64,000 nucleotides of DNA from Pseudorhizobium endolithicum (GCF_902153245.2 NZ_CABFWF030000013.1:140836-204835); one strand, 5' to 3'. Shown: positions 26,252-37,907, counted from the first letter of the stretch. The notes: generated by a model not told the origin, from the sequence alone. Numbers and translations are program-made.

Positions 26252-26303
26252 GTTCTAAACTGAGTTCTAGAAAAGCTGACAGGCTTCGTCAAGTCTAGAC
26301 TTG
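26252..26303 (-). promoter_or_regulatory. suf operon promoter with overlapping operator-like elements
   Basis: On the minus strand TTGACG (26292-26287), 17 bases and TAGAAC (26269-26264) form a sigma70-type promoter about 150 nt before the first suf gene. A perfect 14-bp palindrome, CAAGTCTAGACTTG (26290-26303), overlaps the upstream edge of the -35 element. Two direct GTTCTARA repeats (26252 and 26264, plus-strand reading) overlap the -10 element and the start point. These are plausible sites for an iron or Fe-S regulator such as IscR, RirA or Irr; the assignment is inference. Confidence 0.55.
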
Positions 26304-26341
26304 GCACTTGGTTCGAAACCTGAACTGTGACCGGAGTACCT

Positions 26342-27019
26342 ATGCCCGAAGTCATCTTCAACGGCCCTGCCGGCCGCCTGGAGGGCCGTTACCAGCCTTC
26401 GAAGGAAAAGAGCGCGCCGATCGCGATCATCCTTCATCCGCACCCGCAATTCGGTGGAACGATGAACAACCAGATCGTCTACCAGCTCTTCTACATGTTC
26501 CAGAAGCGCGGGTTCACGACGCTGCGGTTCAACTTCCGTGGCATCGGGCGCAGCCAGGGCGAGTTCGACCATGGCGCCGGAGAGCTTTCGGATGCGGCCT
26601 CGGCGCTAGACTGGGTGCAGAGCCTGCACCCCGATTCGAAGAGCTGCTGGGTTGCCGGCTACTCCTTCGGTGCCTGGATCGGTATGCAGCTTCTCATGCG
26701 CCGGCCGGAGATCGAGGGCTTCATGTCGATCGCGCCACAGCCGAACATCTATGACTTCTCCTTCCTGGCCCCCTGCCCGTCCTCAGGCCTCATCATCCAT
26801 GGCGATTCCGACAAGGTTGCTCCGGAGAAGGACGTGCTGGGCCTTGTCGACAAGTTGAAGACCCAGAAGGGGATCCTGATCACGCACAAGACGGTTGAGG
26901 GGGCCAACCACTTCTTCAACGGTCAGGTGGACCAGCTACTGGCGGAGTGCGAGGACTATCTTGATCGCCGCCTTGAAGGGGAACTCGTTCCCGAACCGGC
27001 CGCCAAGCGCATTCGGTGA
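26342..27019 (+). CDS. Alpha/beta hydrolase (dienelactone-hydrolase-like)
   Basis: This 225-residue cytoplasmic hydrolase begins PEVIFNGPAGRLEGRYQ and has the HPHPQFGGTMNN loop near residue 35, nucleophile serine in GYSFGAW (near 108), acid in HGDSDKV (near 155) and histidine in GANHFF (near 190). This set matches the small conserved bacterial hydrolase family often annotated as alpha/beta hydrolase; its natural substrate is unknown. ATG at 26342 is preferred (CCGGAG upstream) over a GTG five codons earlier. It diverges from the suf operon with 226 bp between, so the two may share regulation. Confidence 0.85.
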   Translation: MPEVIFNGPAGRLEGRYQPSKEKSAPIAIILHPHPQFGGTMNNQIVYQLFYMFQKRGFTTLRFNFRGIGRSQGEFDHGAGELSDAASALDWVQSLHPDSKSCWVAGYSFGAWIGMQLLMRRPEIEGFMSIAPQPNIYDFSFLAPCPSSGLIIHGDSDKVAPEKDVLGLVDKLKTQKGILITHKTVEGANHFFNGQVDQLLAECEDYLDRRLEGELVPEPAAKRIR

Positions 27020-27043
27020 CGGCGGCCGTCGGCGCATCTTTTT
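27018..27043 (+). terminator. Probable terminator of the alpha/beta hydrolase gene
   Basis: GACGG-CGG-CCGTC, a short 5-bp stem overlapping the stop codon, is followed after a few bases by TCTTTTT. The stem is weak, but it sits exactly between convergent genes. Confidence 0.45.
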
Positions 27044-27049
27044 GATGGT

Positions 27050-28237
27050 CTATCGGACCTCGCCGCTGACGATCGAGAGCGCCGGCGGTGCCGGCCCGGC
27101 GCGCCGTACGCAGTTGCGGCCATCGGCCTTGGCCCTGTAGAGGGCCCGGTCCGCATCCCGCATGGCGTCTGGAAGGCTTTGGTCCTTGGCCAGTGCCGCC
27201 ACGCCGAAGCTCGCGGTCGCCCTGAAGCCGGCGGGAAGGCCGGGGATCGAAAGCGACGCCATCGACGCCCGCAGGACCTCGGCAAGCGGGACGGCTGCCG
27301 CCAACTGGATGTTCGGCAGGAAGACGGCGAATTCCTCACCACCCAGCCGCCCCACGACGGCCGACGGGGGAACGCGGCTGCGCAGGAGTTCGCCTAGGGC
27401 TTCGATCACCGCATCGCCGCAGTGATGACCGTAGGTGTCGTTGATGTTCTTGAAATGGTCCAGGTCGCACATGATGACGCTGTGCGGGCTGGTAGGAGCG
27501 CCGCGCAGCAGCGTGGCAACGTGATTTTCGAACCCCCGGCGGTTGAGAAGCTTGGAAAGCGCGTCCTGCTCCGAATTGCTGCGCTCTTCGGCCATGATCT
27601 CCAGGACGAGAACGGCGAGGAGCATCAGGCCGGCGGTCACGACCATGACACCGGTCGCGCTCTGGGAGATGATCGCGTAGTTGGTGGTGACGTAGTCTCT
27701 TGCGGTCTCACCGGCTCCGACGACGACGGCAAGCGCCGCCTTCCCAACGAAATGGACGGCTGTCAGAAGCAGAAGCGCCGCAAGCGCCCAATCGACAGGA
27801 AGCTTTCGAGACGAGCGGAACACCGAACCGGCGCCCGACAATGCGAGCCAGGCGAATGGTGCCTGGTAGGTGAAGGCATGGGCGACGGTGCCGCGCGGCA
27901 GGTCGTAGATCATCAGGTCGATACCGCACCAGACGGCGAAGAAGAGGACTTGGCCGGACAGGCTTATCCGGTCGCCGTACAGTCTGGCGATGCCGACGCG
28001 CAGCAACTGCAATCCGCCAAGGACAGAGGCGAAGGCGCCGACGGCCGAGACCTTCACCAGGTCCGTATGCGCCACCATCAGCTCGAATAGCGTGGAGAAG
28101 GCGGCGACGGCAAAGCCCGCGGCAATCCATCGGGCCGCGATCCGTGAACGGCTTCGGGTGGAAACGACCACGAAGACGACGAAGAAGGACAAGGCGATGA
28201 TGAAGTTGACCGCCAGGAAGAAGTTCGTGCCGTTCAT
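27050..28237 (-). CDS. Membrane diguanylate cyclase (GGDEF)
   Basis: This 395-residue protein makes cyclic di-GMP. Residues about 1-210 contain roughly six hydrophobic helices, a membrane sensor of unknown signal. The GGDEF domain (about 225-385) has DLDHFKNINDTYGH and an intact active site GGEEF. The RxxD inhibitory site normally five residues before it is absent (PPSAVVGR instead), so feedback inhibition by the product is not expected. There is no EAL domain. It is transcribed alone toward the hydrolase gene. Likely roles are surface attachment and exopolysaccharide control. Confidence 0.9.
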   Translation of the reverse strand: MNGTNFFLAVNFIIALSFFVVFVVVSTRSRSRIAARWIAAGFAVAAFSTLFELMVAHTDLVKVSAVGAFASVLGGLQLLRVGIARLYGDRISLSGQVLFFAVWCGIDLMIYDLPRGTVAHAFTYQAPFAWLALSGAGSVFRSSRKLPVDWALAALLLLTAVHFVGKAALAVVVGAGETARDYVTTNYAIISQSATGVMVVTAGLMLLAVLVLEIMAEERSNSEQDALSKLLNRRGFENHVATLLRGAPTSPHSVIMCDLDHFKNINDTYGHHCGDAVIEALGELLRSRVPPSAVVGRLGGEEFAVFLPNIQLAAAVPLAEVLRASMASLSIPGLPAGFRATASFGVAALAKDQSLPDAMRDADRALYRAKADGRNCVRRAGPAPPALSIVSGEVR

Positions 28238-28336
28238 AGCTGCTGAACTGCAGGACCGTGCAGCATCTCCGTTCAGGGGTCAGAAGTGTGCACGCCGACC
28301 TTCAGCGGCGGCGCAGCGGTTCGAGGCCGACGCGAA

Positions 28337-29461
28337 TCAGCTCCTCTCGCCCGTCGGGCGGTAGCATACACCGCCCCCGAGGGGGGAGCCTACCCCCGTG
28401 GTTCCCGGGAACGTCAAGGGCAGACCCAGCAAGGATCGTACGGCAAGATAGGCCCAGGCCTCCGCCTCCATGGCGTCTCCGTCAAACCCTAGGTCCTCCG
28501 CTGTCGCGACCTTTGATCCTGCCTTGCCTGCGAGGATGGCGAGATCCTTCATCAGGACGCGATTCAACCGGCCGCCTCCGCACACGACATAGAGCGCCGG
28601 ACGTTCCGGCAGATGCCGGACGGACCGCAGGATGGAGGCCGCCGCGACATAGGCGAGCGTCCGAGCTCCGTCGGCAAGCTCCGCCTCATCCGGCTGCGGC
28701 GGCAGGAAGTCGCTCCGGTCCAGCGACCGACGGACCGGCGCGGTGAAGAAGGAGGCGCCGAGATAGCGTTCCGCCAGGTCCGGGACGATGCTCCCTCCCG
28801 AAGCGATGGCGCCGCCCTGGTCGAACGGTATGCCTGCCTGGGCCTCGACCCACTGGTCGATCAGGTTGTTGCCCGGCCCGCTGTCGAACGCGATGATCTC
28901 GCCGTCCCGCCCCAGGAACGTCAGGTTCGAGATGCCGCCGATGTTGACGAAGCAGACCGGCTTCTCCTGCGTCGGCAGCGATGCCGCCAGTGCTGCGTGA
29001 TAGGCGGGCACGAGCGGCGCCCCCTGCCCGCCGTGCAGCATGTCGTTCGCCCGCATGTCGCAGACAACGGCAATCCCGGTCTCGCGGGCCAGCATGGGCC
29101 CGTCGCCCAGTTGCACGGTCAGCGCCTGATCCGGTCGATGAAGCACCGTCTGCCCATGAAAACCGATGGCGTGGATCTGGTCCGCCGTCAGCCCGTTCTC
29201 CTTGAGGAACCGGCTGACGGCGGCTGCATGGCGGAGGGTCAGTTCTTTCTCTACGGCCTCGAGTGTGCCCGGACGCTCTGACCGGTCACGGATTGCCTGC
29301 GCGTCGGCCAGGGACTGCTTGAGCTGCTGGCGGAATCCTGCATCGTAGGGAAGTCCGAGAAAGGGACCGCGTTCCACCCTCTCCCGCCCGTCCGTCCTGA
29401 CAAGGGCGACGTCGATACCGTCCATCGACGTCCCGCTCATCAGCCCGATTGCCGTTTTCAT
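28337..29461 (-). CDS. anmK: Anhydro-N-acetylmuramic acid kinase
   Basis: This roughly 374-residue enzyme of cell-wall recycling cleaves and phosphorylates anhydro-MurNAc to MurNAc-6-phosphate. The signature [16 protein letters not shown] is at residues 5-20. Other conserved segments are [33 protein letters not shown] and VVCGGGRLN. The start is taken as MKTAIGL (29461); an ATG three codons earlier or GTG at 29479 are possible. It diverges from tyrS with about 100 bp between. This neighbour pair is common in rhizobia. Confidence 0.94.
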   Translation of the reverse strand: MKTAIGLMSGTSMDGIDVALVRTDGRERVERGPFLGLPYDAGFRQQLKQSLADAQAIRDRSERPGTLEAVEKELTLRHAAAVSRFLKENGLTADQIHAIGFHGQTVLHRPDQALTVQLGDGPMLARETGIAVVCDMRANDMLHGGQGAPLVPAYHAALAASLPTQEKPVCFVNIGGISNLTFLGRDGEIIAFDSGPGNNLIDQWVEAQAGIPFDQGGAIASGGSIVPDLAERYLGASFFTAPVRRSLDRSDFLPPQPDEAELADGARTLAYVAAASILRSVRHLPERPALYVVCGGGRLNRVLMKDLAILAGKAGSKVATAEDLGFDGDAMEAEAWAYLAVRSLLGLPLTFPGTTGVGSPLGGGVCYRPTGERS

Positions 29462-29562
29462 TCCGTTCATCGGTGGCACCCAGAATCAATTTTGAAGTGA
29501 TTATGCCGGGAAACAGTGCTAGACGCCCGCCCGTACGTAAGAAACCCTTGCCAGAGATAGTC

Positions 29563-30819
29563 ATGACCAGCTTCAAGTCCGATTTCCTCCGCACCATGCA
29601 TGAGCGCGGCTTCATCCATCAGATTTCTGATGAGAGCGGCCTCGATGACCTGCTCGCGAAGGAGACGGTGACGGCCTATATCGGCTTCGATCCGACGGCG
29701 CCCAGCCTGCATGCGGGGGGGCTGATCCAGATCATGATGCTGCACTGGTTCCAGGCGACCGGCCACCAGCCCATCTCGCTGATGGGCGGCGGCACCGGCA
29801 TGGTGGGCGATCCCTCCTTCAAGGAGGAAGCGCGGCAACTGATGACCCTCGACACGATCGAGAGCAACATCGCCTCGATCAAGCGGGTGTTCGCCAACTA
29901 CCTCGACTATGACAAGGGGCCCAAGGGCGGTGCCAGCATGGTCAACAATGCCGAATGGCTTCGCGAGTTGAACTATCTCGAGTTCCTGCGCGATGTCGGC
30001 AGGCATTTCTCCGTCAACCGCATGCTCTCCTTCGATAGCGTCAAGACGCGCCTTGACCGCGAGCAGTCGCTGTCCTTCCTGGAATTCAACTACATGATCC
30101 TCCAGGCCTACGACTTCGTGGAGCTCAACAAGCGCTACGACTGCCGGCTGCAGATGGGCGGCTCCGACCAGTGGGGCAATATCATCAACGGCATCGATCT
30201 CGGTCACCGCATGGGGACACCGCAGCTCTACGCCCTGACATCGCCGCTGCTGACCACCTCCTCGGGCGCCAAGATGGGCAAGTCCGTCAACGGCGCCGTC
30301 TGGCTCAACCCGGACATGCTGTCCGCCTATGACTTCTGGCAGTACTGGCGCAATACCGAGGACGCCGACGTGGCGCGCTTCCTCAAGCTCTACACGACGC
30401 TGCCTATGGATGAGATCGCCCGGCTGTCCGCCCTCGGAGGTTCGGAGATCAACGAGGTGAAGAAGATCCTGGCGACCGAGATCACCGCCATGCTCCACGG
30501 TCGCGAGGCGGCGGAGCAGGCGGCGGAGACGGCGCGGAGGACTTTCGAGGAAGGCGCACTGGACGCCAACCTGCCCTCCGTCGAAGTGCCGCGTGGCGAA
30601 CTGGAAGGCGGCCTCGGCCTGCTGACCCTGCTGGTCCGGGCCGGACTGGCTGCCTCCAACGGTGAGGCGCGGCGCCATGTGCAGGGCGGCGGCGTCCGTA
30701 TCAATGATGTCACCGTCGCCGATGAGCGGAAGCTGATAGGCACCGACGACTTGACGGGTGAGGAGGTCGTGAAGCTGTCGCTCGGAAAGAAGAAGCACAT
30801 CCTGGTGCGCCCCGCCTGA
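29563..30819 (+). CDS. tyrS: Tyrosyl-tRNA synthetase
   Basis: This 418-residue class I synthetase charges tRNA-Tyr. It has [14 protein letters not shown] (the HIGH region, near residues 38-51), the tyrosine-binding [11 protein letters not shown], and the KMSKS loop as KMGKS (near 238). The C-terminal S4-like RNA-binding domain ([19 protein letters not shown]) is complete. The open frame extends upstream, but ATG at 29563 gives the standard N-terminus [12 protein letters not shown]. It is a monocistronic-looking essential gene, divergent from anmK. Confidence 0.96.
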   Translation: MTSFKSDFLRTMHERGFIHQISDESGLDDLLAKETVTAYIGFDPTAPSLHAGGLIQIMMLHWFQATGHQPISLMGGGTGMVGDPSFKEEARQLMTLDTIESNIASIKRVFANYLDYDKGPKGGASMVNNAEWLRELNYLEFLRDVGRHFSVNRMLSFDSVKTRLDREQSLSFLEFNYMILQAYDFVELNKRYDCRLQMGGSDQWGNIINGIDLGHRMGTPQLYALTSPLLTTSSGAKMGKSVNGAVWLNPDMLSAYDFWQYWRNTEDADVARFLKLYTTLPMDEIARLSALGGSEINEVKKILATEITAMLHGREAAEQAAETARRTFEEGALDANLPSVEVPRGELEGGLGLLTLLVRAGLAASNGEARRHVQGGGVRINDVTVADERKLIGTDDLTGEEVVKLSLGKKKHILVRPA

Positions 30820-30889
30820 AGGGTTCCCGCGCAGATGCTTCCGGCCGCGATGCCACCATCCGGGGCCGCGTTCAAGGGGCACGTTCAGG

Positions 30890-33800
30890 TCACTGGAACT
30901 CGAATATCTGGCGGAAGATGCCGGGCGCGATGATCGACAGCGGGTTGACCGTCAGCCGCGGTTGCTCGAACGGACCTTCAAGCTTGAAGGTGATGCCGAG
31001 TAGGCCGCGGTCCCGTCCGTTGCCAAGGATGGCGCCGATGATCGGAAGCTCTGCGAACAGTCGGTTGAGCCCGTAGGCGGGCATGAAGGTCCCGGTCATG
31101 TCCATTCGGCCTGCGGCGTCCCGGAGCATCCCCTGGAAGCTGGCGCCGATCTGCTCGCCCCGGACGATGCCGTTTTCGATCGACAATGAACCGTCACGGT
31201 AGACCACCCGGGCAAAGCCGCGCTGGAACCGGGCGGAACTGACGTCGATGTCCCGCCGGACGGCGGCGTTCAGGCTGCGGCCGTCCTCGCCGACGGGTGT
31301 CGAAACCAGCGACTGCAGGCGCGATTCGTTGAGGAGCGCAAAGTTGCGGATGTCGATCGATCCACTCCACACGCCCCCCTGCTGCGCCCTCAATGTGACG
31401 TTGAGGAGCCCCCCGCGCATCCGGTTGTAGAGATCGGCGAAGCGGGCAACGGCGCCTGCGTCGCCACTGGTGATGGAAATCGCGGCTCCTTCGTTCATCC
31501 GGCTCACGACGGCTTCGCCGCTGGCGGTGACGGCGGAGAAGTCCGCCGCCGCGATGGAACCGTTTCTGGTGGAGAACAGCATCGCGACGTTCGACAACGT
31601 TTCCTCGCCAAAGCCGAAGGCCTTGTCCAGCTTCACGTCGACCGTGATGTCTTCATCTCCCTCGTCCCCTGTCTCGCCAGAAGATCGGAGCTTCTTCAGG
31701 ATTGGCCTAAGGTCGGCGGACGACCCCGCCGCGGAGACGTGAAGTCCACCGCGCTGCCGCCTCAGATCCACGGAGAAATTGTCGCTCGGCGACAGCTTGA
31801 GCTGCGAGAATCGTCCCGATTGCAGCGATCCGTCCTGGAGCGTGAACTCCCCGCGGGCGCCGAACCCCTTGCCGTCGAGCTGGAAATTTTCGATCCGCTT
31901 GCTGCCTCCGACGTCCAGGACGTCGAACGTGGCGGTCGCCGGGACGCCATTGCCCTTTGTCCATCCGACGCCCGGAACCGAGAGGTCGGCCTGCGTGAGA
32001 TCGAGCGAGATCGTCTGGCGATCGTTCTCCAGAAGACTGATCTCGGCGCGCATCGTCCCGTCCACGACGTCGTCGAGACCGGGCACGAGCTTCCTCCGCT
32101 GCGCGTTGTTGAGGGTCGCCACGATATGGCGCTCCCGTACGACGGGGGAGTTCTTGCCGACAGGTGCTACGAGGGTGACTTGCGACGGGACGTCATCGAT
32201 CGACGCGTCCGCCTTCAGCCGCGCCGCCTGCGGATCGACCCGCAGAAGACCGGTGACGTCGGTGATCGTCCTGTCGGAAAATTTCGGCACGAGATCGACA
32301 TCCGTCAGCGCTATCTCCGTGCTCCAGGTCGGCGCGGGAGGGTCATGCTCCGAGATGAGCCCCATTCGCGCCGTTACGTTCGCGCTCGCGGTCCCGACAA
32401 AATCCTCAGGCTTGAAATCCGTCTCCTTTAGGGCATTCAACGGCGCGAAATCGGCCAGTTCGGCGATCGCATCTGCCGCGCCGGAAACGGATAATTTCAG
32501 TTCGCCCATCAGCGGCTTGGCATAGGTGGAGGGGATCGTGAACTGCGACGTCCCGACGTCGACGACGCGTCCGGAGGGGAAGTAGGAGTTCGCCTTCTCG
32601 ACATTCACGTTCATCAGCTCGCCGCGAAGGTCGAACCTGCCCTTCAGGTCGCGCAGCGGCGGGATCTCGCCTGGCAGGTTCATGCGGGCATTGTCGATAT
32701 TGAAGGCGATCTGCAACTCGTTGGCATCGAGCTCCATGGGATGGTCCGGACCTCTCATGCGGCCTGCGGGAATGAAGACCGCGATCGAGCCCTCCGTGAC
32801 CGTCCCGCCGAACATGTTCTCCAGCACCCAGTCACGGGCTTTGCGGGCCATCCAGAACGGCCACAGTTGCTTGACGCCGGTGACCTGCATCGTCGGCAAT
32901 TGCGCTCCGAAGCTGATTTCGGGAGATTCGTCCCCAAAATGCACCCGCAGCGATCCCGCCATGCTGCCGAGCGGGCTTGAAACCAGCATGTCGTCGACCT
33001 GCAGCTCCCGCTCGACGGAGAGATATCGTCCCCCTGCCCTTAGATCGAAGATCGCCGGCGGTTCACCGGAGCCCTCCGCCTCGGCCCGAGCGCCGCTGAT
33101 CAGAATACTCAATCCGAACCCTGGACGGGTATCGGAGGCGTCGAGGCGGTTCAGGTCGATAACGGCACCCACGAAGGGCAGAACCGTCGGACCGAAGCGA
33201 ATCTCGGACGGGAGGAGTTCCAGCGAGTTCCTGGAGAAATCATAGGCCGCATGGATCGATCCCCCGGACAGTTGCTGCGCGACCCCGTCGAAGTAGAACA
33301 GTCCCGGAGACTGTCTGAGGGTTGCGGTGATGGCGGGCTTCGTCGATTCGCGTGCGCGCACGGCCGAAAGATCGAGATCGACGGTTCCCTGGACGCCGTC
33401 GCGTGGCGCACCGTCATCGGCCCGCCGCAGCAGGAAGGGGGTCATCTCCATTCCTGTCAGTGTCGCCGACAAGGCCGAGGTCACGCCATTGACCACGGAC
33501 GCATTGGCCTTCAGTGCCGCCGCCTGCCCGTCCAGGGTCACTTCGCCCGTCACCGTGATCTCGCCGGGTCCGGAGCGGGCGAGGTCTATCTCGGCGATCT
33601 CCAGAGCCGTCGGCCTCCGGCCCGGTGCGGCCGGCAGCAGAACCTCGACACCCGAAATGCGGATAGACCGCGTTCCGGTCCTCTCCATGAGGCCGCGCGC
33701 CTCGTCGAGGCGCTGGAAGGATTGCTCCAGGAGTTGCGGAAGCCTGTCGACCCGTACCTGCGATAATGCTACCGGATCACCCGCCGGCAAGGCTCCCGTA

Positions 33801-34279
33801 TCGAGGTGCACCCCATCGGCTTCCATATGACGGATCGAAATCCGGCCGGCCACGAGCGCGAGCGGGTCGATCGCCATTCGCATGGCTTCGGTGCGGGTCA
33901 GGTGAAGGCCGCTCGCCCGCTCCACGATATCGACATCCCTCGCCTCGAGGGCCAGGCGGAAATTCGAATCGAAACGGATGGCGGCCGAGCCCACGGTGGC
34001 CGCATATCGCGGCCCGATGGCGTTGTTCAACGCATCGCTGGCGCGGGTGGACAGCGTGCCGTCTACCACCCCTCCCTCGATCGCGACGAAGGCGCTGCCG
34101 ATCGCCGTCAGAACCAGCATGAGCGCGAGGACGATCGTCCGTCCCACCCTTCGCATGCGTGAGCGGGGCGGCGGGCAGTGCACGATGATCGGATCCTCCG
34201 CCTGCGCCGAAGGAAGCGTGTCGAGCGGCTTAATGTCCTTCTTGTTGAAGCTGACCTTTTCGCCGCGGATTTCGGACAT
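30890..34279 (-). CDS. Large AsmA-like / DUF3971 envelope protein
   Basis: This 1129-residue protein has a short cytoplasmic N-terminus, one membrane helix at about 45-68 (TIVLALMLVLTAIGSAFVAIE) and a very long beta-rich periplasmic part with repeated stretches typical of AsmA-like bridge proteins. Conserved elements include the DUF3971-like middle (about 330-640) and an AsmA C-terminal part (FMPAYGLNRLFAELPIIG near 1080). YhdP, TamB and AsmA relatives form hydrophobic grooves that carry phospholipid to the outer membrane; a similar role is inferred. It diverges from the bcp gene. Confidence 0.88.
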   Translation of the reverse strand: MSEIRGEKVSFNKKDIKPLDTLPSAQAEDPIIVHCPPPRSRMRRVGRTIVLALMLVLTAIGSAFVAIEGGVVDGTLSTRASDALNNAIGPRYAATVGSAAIRFDSNFRLALEARDVDIVERASGLHLTRTEAMRMAIDPLALVAGRISIRHMEADGVHLDTGALPAGDPVALSQVRVDRLPQLLEQSFQRLDEARGLMERTGTRSIRISGVEVLLPAAPGRRPTALEIAEIDLARSGPGEITVTGEVTLDGQAAALKANASVVNGVTSALSATLTGMEMTPFLLRRADDGAPRDGVQGTVDLDLSAVRARESTKPAITATLRQSPGLFYFDGVAQQLSGGSIHAAYDFSRNSLELLPSEIRFGPTVLPFVGAVIDLNRLDASDTRPGFGLSILISGARAEAEGSGEPPAIFDLRAGGRYLSVERELQVDDMLVSSPLGSMAGSLRVHFGDESPEISFGAQLPTMQVTGVKQLWPFWMARKARDWVLENMFGGTVTEGSIAVFIPAGRMRGPDHPMELDANELQIAFNIDNARMNLPGEIPPLRDLKGRFDLRGELMNVNVEKANSYFPSGRVVDVGTSQFTIPSTYAKPLMGELKLSVSGAADAIAELADFAPLNALKETDFKPEDFVGTASANVTARMGLISEHDPPAPTWSTEIALTDVDLVPKFSDRTITDVTGLLRVDPQAARLKADASIDDVPSQVTLVAPVGKNSPVVRERHIVATLNNAQRRKLVPGLDDVVDGTMRAEISLLENDRQTISLDLTQADLSVPGVGWTKGNGVPATATFDVLDVGGSKRIENFQLDGKGFGARGEFTLQDGSLQSGRFSQLKLSPSDNFSVDLRRQRGGLHVSAAGSSADLRPILKKLRSSGETGDEGDEDITVDVKLDKAFGFGEETLSNVAMLFSTRNGSIAAADFSAVTASGEAVVSRMNEGAAISITSGDAGAVARFADLYNRMRGGLLNVTLRAQQGGVWSGSIDIRNFALLNESRLQSLVSTPVGEDGRSLNAAVRRDIDVSSARFQRGFARVVYRDGSLSIENGIVRGEQIGASFQGMLRDAAGRMDMTGTFMPAYGLNRLFAELPIIGAILGNGRDRGLLGITFKLEGPFEQPRLTVNPLSIIAPGIFRQIFEFQ

Positions 34280-34388
34280 TAATGGTTGCGCCTGCCTCTA
34301 TGCCGGCGGCTGATCCGGCCGCCAATCTGCACAATATACATGATTTGCGGGCTCATCCTTCAAGATACTGGCGAAAGAAAGGACAATC

Positions 34389-34856
34389 ATGACCAAACTG
34401 AACACCGGTGATAGCGCGCCGGACTTCACGCTGCCGCGCGATGGTGGCGGCACTGTTGCCCTGCGGGATTTTCGGGGCCGCGACGTCGTCCTCTACTTTT
34501 ATCCTAAGGACGATACCACCGGCTGCACGGCCGAAGCGGTCGCATTCACTGCCCTGCTGCCGCAGTTCGAGGACGCAGGAGCTGTCGTCATCGGCATCTC
34601 CCCCGATCCGGTCGCCAAACATGACAAGTTCGCCGCCAAGCACGGCTTGCGCGTCGTTCTCGCGTCGGACGAGGAAAAGGAAGTCTCGCAGGCATACGGG
34701 GTCTGGGTGCAGAAGAGCATGTATGGCCGCACCTATATGGGCGTCGAGCGCTCGACCTTCCTGATCGGCAAAGACGGCAGGATCCGGAACGTCTGGCCCA
34801 AGGTGAAGGTGGCCGGCCATGCGGAGGAGGTCCTGAGATATCTCCTGGCCGAATGA
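34389..34856 (+). CDS. bcp: Bcp-type peroxiredoxin
   Basis: This 155-residue thiol peroxidase reduces hydrogen peroxide and organic peroxides. The peroxidatic cysteine lies in DDTTGCTAEA (near residue 45), with threonine where many family members have proline. There is no second cysteine five residues later, so it is of the 1-Cys type or uses another resolving thiol. The fold motifs FYPKDDT and GISPD are present. It starts 109 nt from the divergent AsmA-like gene and has GAAAGGAC upstream. Cytoplasmic. Confidence 0.93.
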   Translation: MTKLNTGDSAPDFTLPRDGGGTVALRDFRGRDVVLYFYPKDDTTGCTAEAVAFTALLPQFEDAGAVVIGISPDPVAKHDKFAAKHGLRVVLASDEEKEVSQAYGVWVQKSMYGRTYMGVERSTFLIGKDGRIRNVWPKVKVAGHAEEVLRYLLAE

Positions 34857-34951
34857 AGGACGGACCCACCGCCCGTCAATGCTCCATTAACCCTAACGGT
34901 GTGTAATCGCTCGCATCGGATGGCGCTCGACACGATCACGGGGACGGTGTT

Positions 34952-36232
34952 TTGGCAGGGACGAACGCAAGGCGTGGGTTCGGGGAGAAGGGCGTCGAAC
35001 ACGTCCTCATTCTCGCCAGCGGCGACAGGATACGGCACGTCACGATCCGTCCGTGGATGACCGGGCTAGCCATTTTCTTCGTCGCCCTCTTCACCGTCGG
35101 CTATCTCGCGGCGACCGCCTACCTGATCTTCCGGGATGATCTGATCGGCGCGGCTATGGCGCGGCAGGCCCGGCTGCAGCACGACTACGAGGATCGCATC
35201 GCGACCCTGAGGGCCCAGCTCGACCGGGTGACGTCGCGACAGCTCGTGGACCAGCAACTCGTCGAGGAAAAGGTCGAGAAACTCCTGGAGCAGCAGAGCG
35301 CGCTGTTTTCGCAGCACGGCAAACTCGGCTCGCTGCTGGACCGGGCCGCCGAATTCGGGCTGGTGACGCCGCCGGTGGCGCAGCCGCCGATTCCCGCTCA
35401 GCGTGAAGCGGCCCTTGAAACCGGCCACCAGGCGATCGATTCGCTCCTCTCGGAGCCCGGCCGGTCGCCCGCCGAGACGCCGAGCGCCCTGTCCTATGCA
35501 CCTTTGCGGCAGGAACTATCCCATGATACCGAGCGCCTCTTCTCCGACGTGACCCTCTCCCTCAAGACTATCGAGCAGGAACAGATGGCCCGGATCTCCG
35601 AGCTGACCGTGGGGGCGGAGCAGACCGCGACCGAGATCGCCGCCATCATCAGGAAGACGGGAATCGACGTGGATGCGCTTGCCGAACCGGCGCCCGGAGG
35701 TCTGGGCGGTCCCTTCGAGGAGCCGGAAGCGCGGTCCACCGTCTTCAATGCCTCGCTCAACGAACTGGACGCCGCCCTGACCCGCCTTGAAGCCTTGCGC
35801 GGAACGGCGAAGACCCTTCCCTACGGAAGCCCGGCTCCCGGCCAACCGGTGACGAGCCGGTATGGAAACAGGATCGATCCGTTCATTGGCCGACTCGCCC
35901 TCCACGCAGGCATGGACTTTCAGGCGGAGACGGGTGCGAAGGTCCTGAGCACGGGCGCCGGAACCGTCATTTCGGCGGAATATTCCGGTGGCTACGGCAA
36001 TCTCGTCGAGATCGACCACGGATATGGAATCACTACGCGCTACGGTCACCTGTCGCGTATCCTCGTCTCCAAGGGGGAGAAGGTCGAAGCGGGCTCCCTT
36101 ATCGGGCGCGCTGGGTCGACGGGCCGCTCCACCGGGCCGCACGTTCACTACGAAGTCCGCCGCAACGGAAGTGCGGTCGATCCGGCACGGTTCCTGAACG
36201 CGGGAATGAAGCTGCGCACCTATCTGAACTGA
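34952..36232 (+). CDS. M23 (LytM) family peptidase with coiled coil
   Basis: This 426-residue cell-wall endopeptidase or regulator is anchored by one membrane helix (about 35-60, WMTGLAIFFVALFTVGYLAA), followed by a coiled coil (about 68-115), a linker and the LytM domain (about 295-420). Zinc ligands are intact: H and D in LHAGMDF, and HVH in TGPHVHYEV, so it is probably active rather than an EnvC-like activator. The start is TTG at 34952 behind GGGGACGG. It may split peptide cross-links during growth or division. Confidence 0.88.
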   Translation: MAGTNARRGFGEKGVEHVLILASGDRIRHVTIRPWMTGLAIFFVALFTVGYLAATAYLIFRDDLIGAAMARQARLQHDYEDRIATLRAQLDRVTSRQLVDQQLVEEKVEKLLEQQSALFSQHGKLGSLLDRAAEFGLVTPPVAQPPIPAQREAALETGHQAIDSLLSEPGRSPAETPSALSYAPLRQELSHDTERLFSDVTLSLKTIEQEQMARISELTVGAEQTATEIAAIIRKTGIDVDALAEPAPGGLGGPFEEPEARSTVFNASLNELDAALTRLEALRGTAKTLPYGSPAPGQPVTSRYGNRIDPFIGRLALHAGMDFQAETGAKVLSTGAGTVISAEYSGGYGNLVEIDHGYGITTRYGHLSRILVSKGEKVEAGSLIGRAGSTGRSTGPHVHYEVRRNGSAVDPARFLNAGMKLRTYLN

Positions 36233-36351
36233 CGGGGCGCACCAGGATTTCCAGCTCCCGGAGTGGACCTGTTCACCACTGCGGCAAGCAGTTCACGCGG
36301 TTTCCTTGACTTCAAGGCCTTTTCCCCTTATGTGCCCGGCAGAGGTTGGGC

Positions 36352-36410
36352 ATGTTTTATGTCGCGACCGTTGTGTTCTATGAAGAACCTGAACGGAAAC
36401 AGATTTCCCT

Positions 36411-36414
<4 letters not shown>
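36352..36414 (+). CDS. 20-codon leader ORF coupled to the helicase gene
   Basis: A frame ATG TTT TAT to TGA encodes MFYVATVVFYEEPERKQISL. It has AGAGG six nt upstream, better than any site in front of the helicase itself, and its stop shares two bases with the helicase TTG start (TTGA). This layout is typical of translational coupling by termination and reinitiation. The peptide resembles nothing I know. It is either a regulatory leader or the real entry point for ribosomes reaching the helicase. Confidence 0.5.
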
Positions 36415-37901
<1,487 letters not shown>

Positions 37902-37907
37902 TCGACA

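Noticed and set aside
26302..26317. Sigma54-like TGGCAC sequence upstream of the alpha/beta hydrolase
   Set aside because: The -24 half is good, but the matching -12 position reads TCGAA rather than TTGCA, so it is not a convincing sigma54 promoter.
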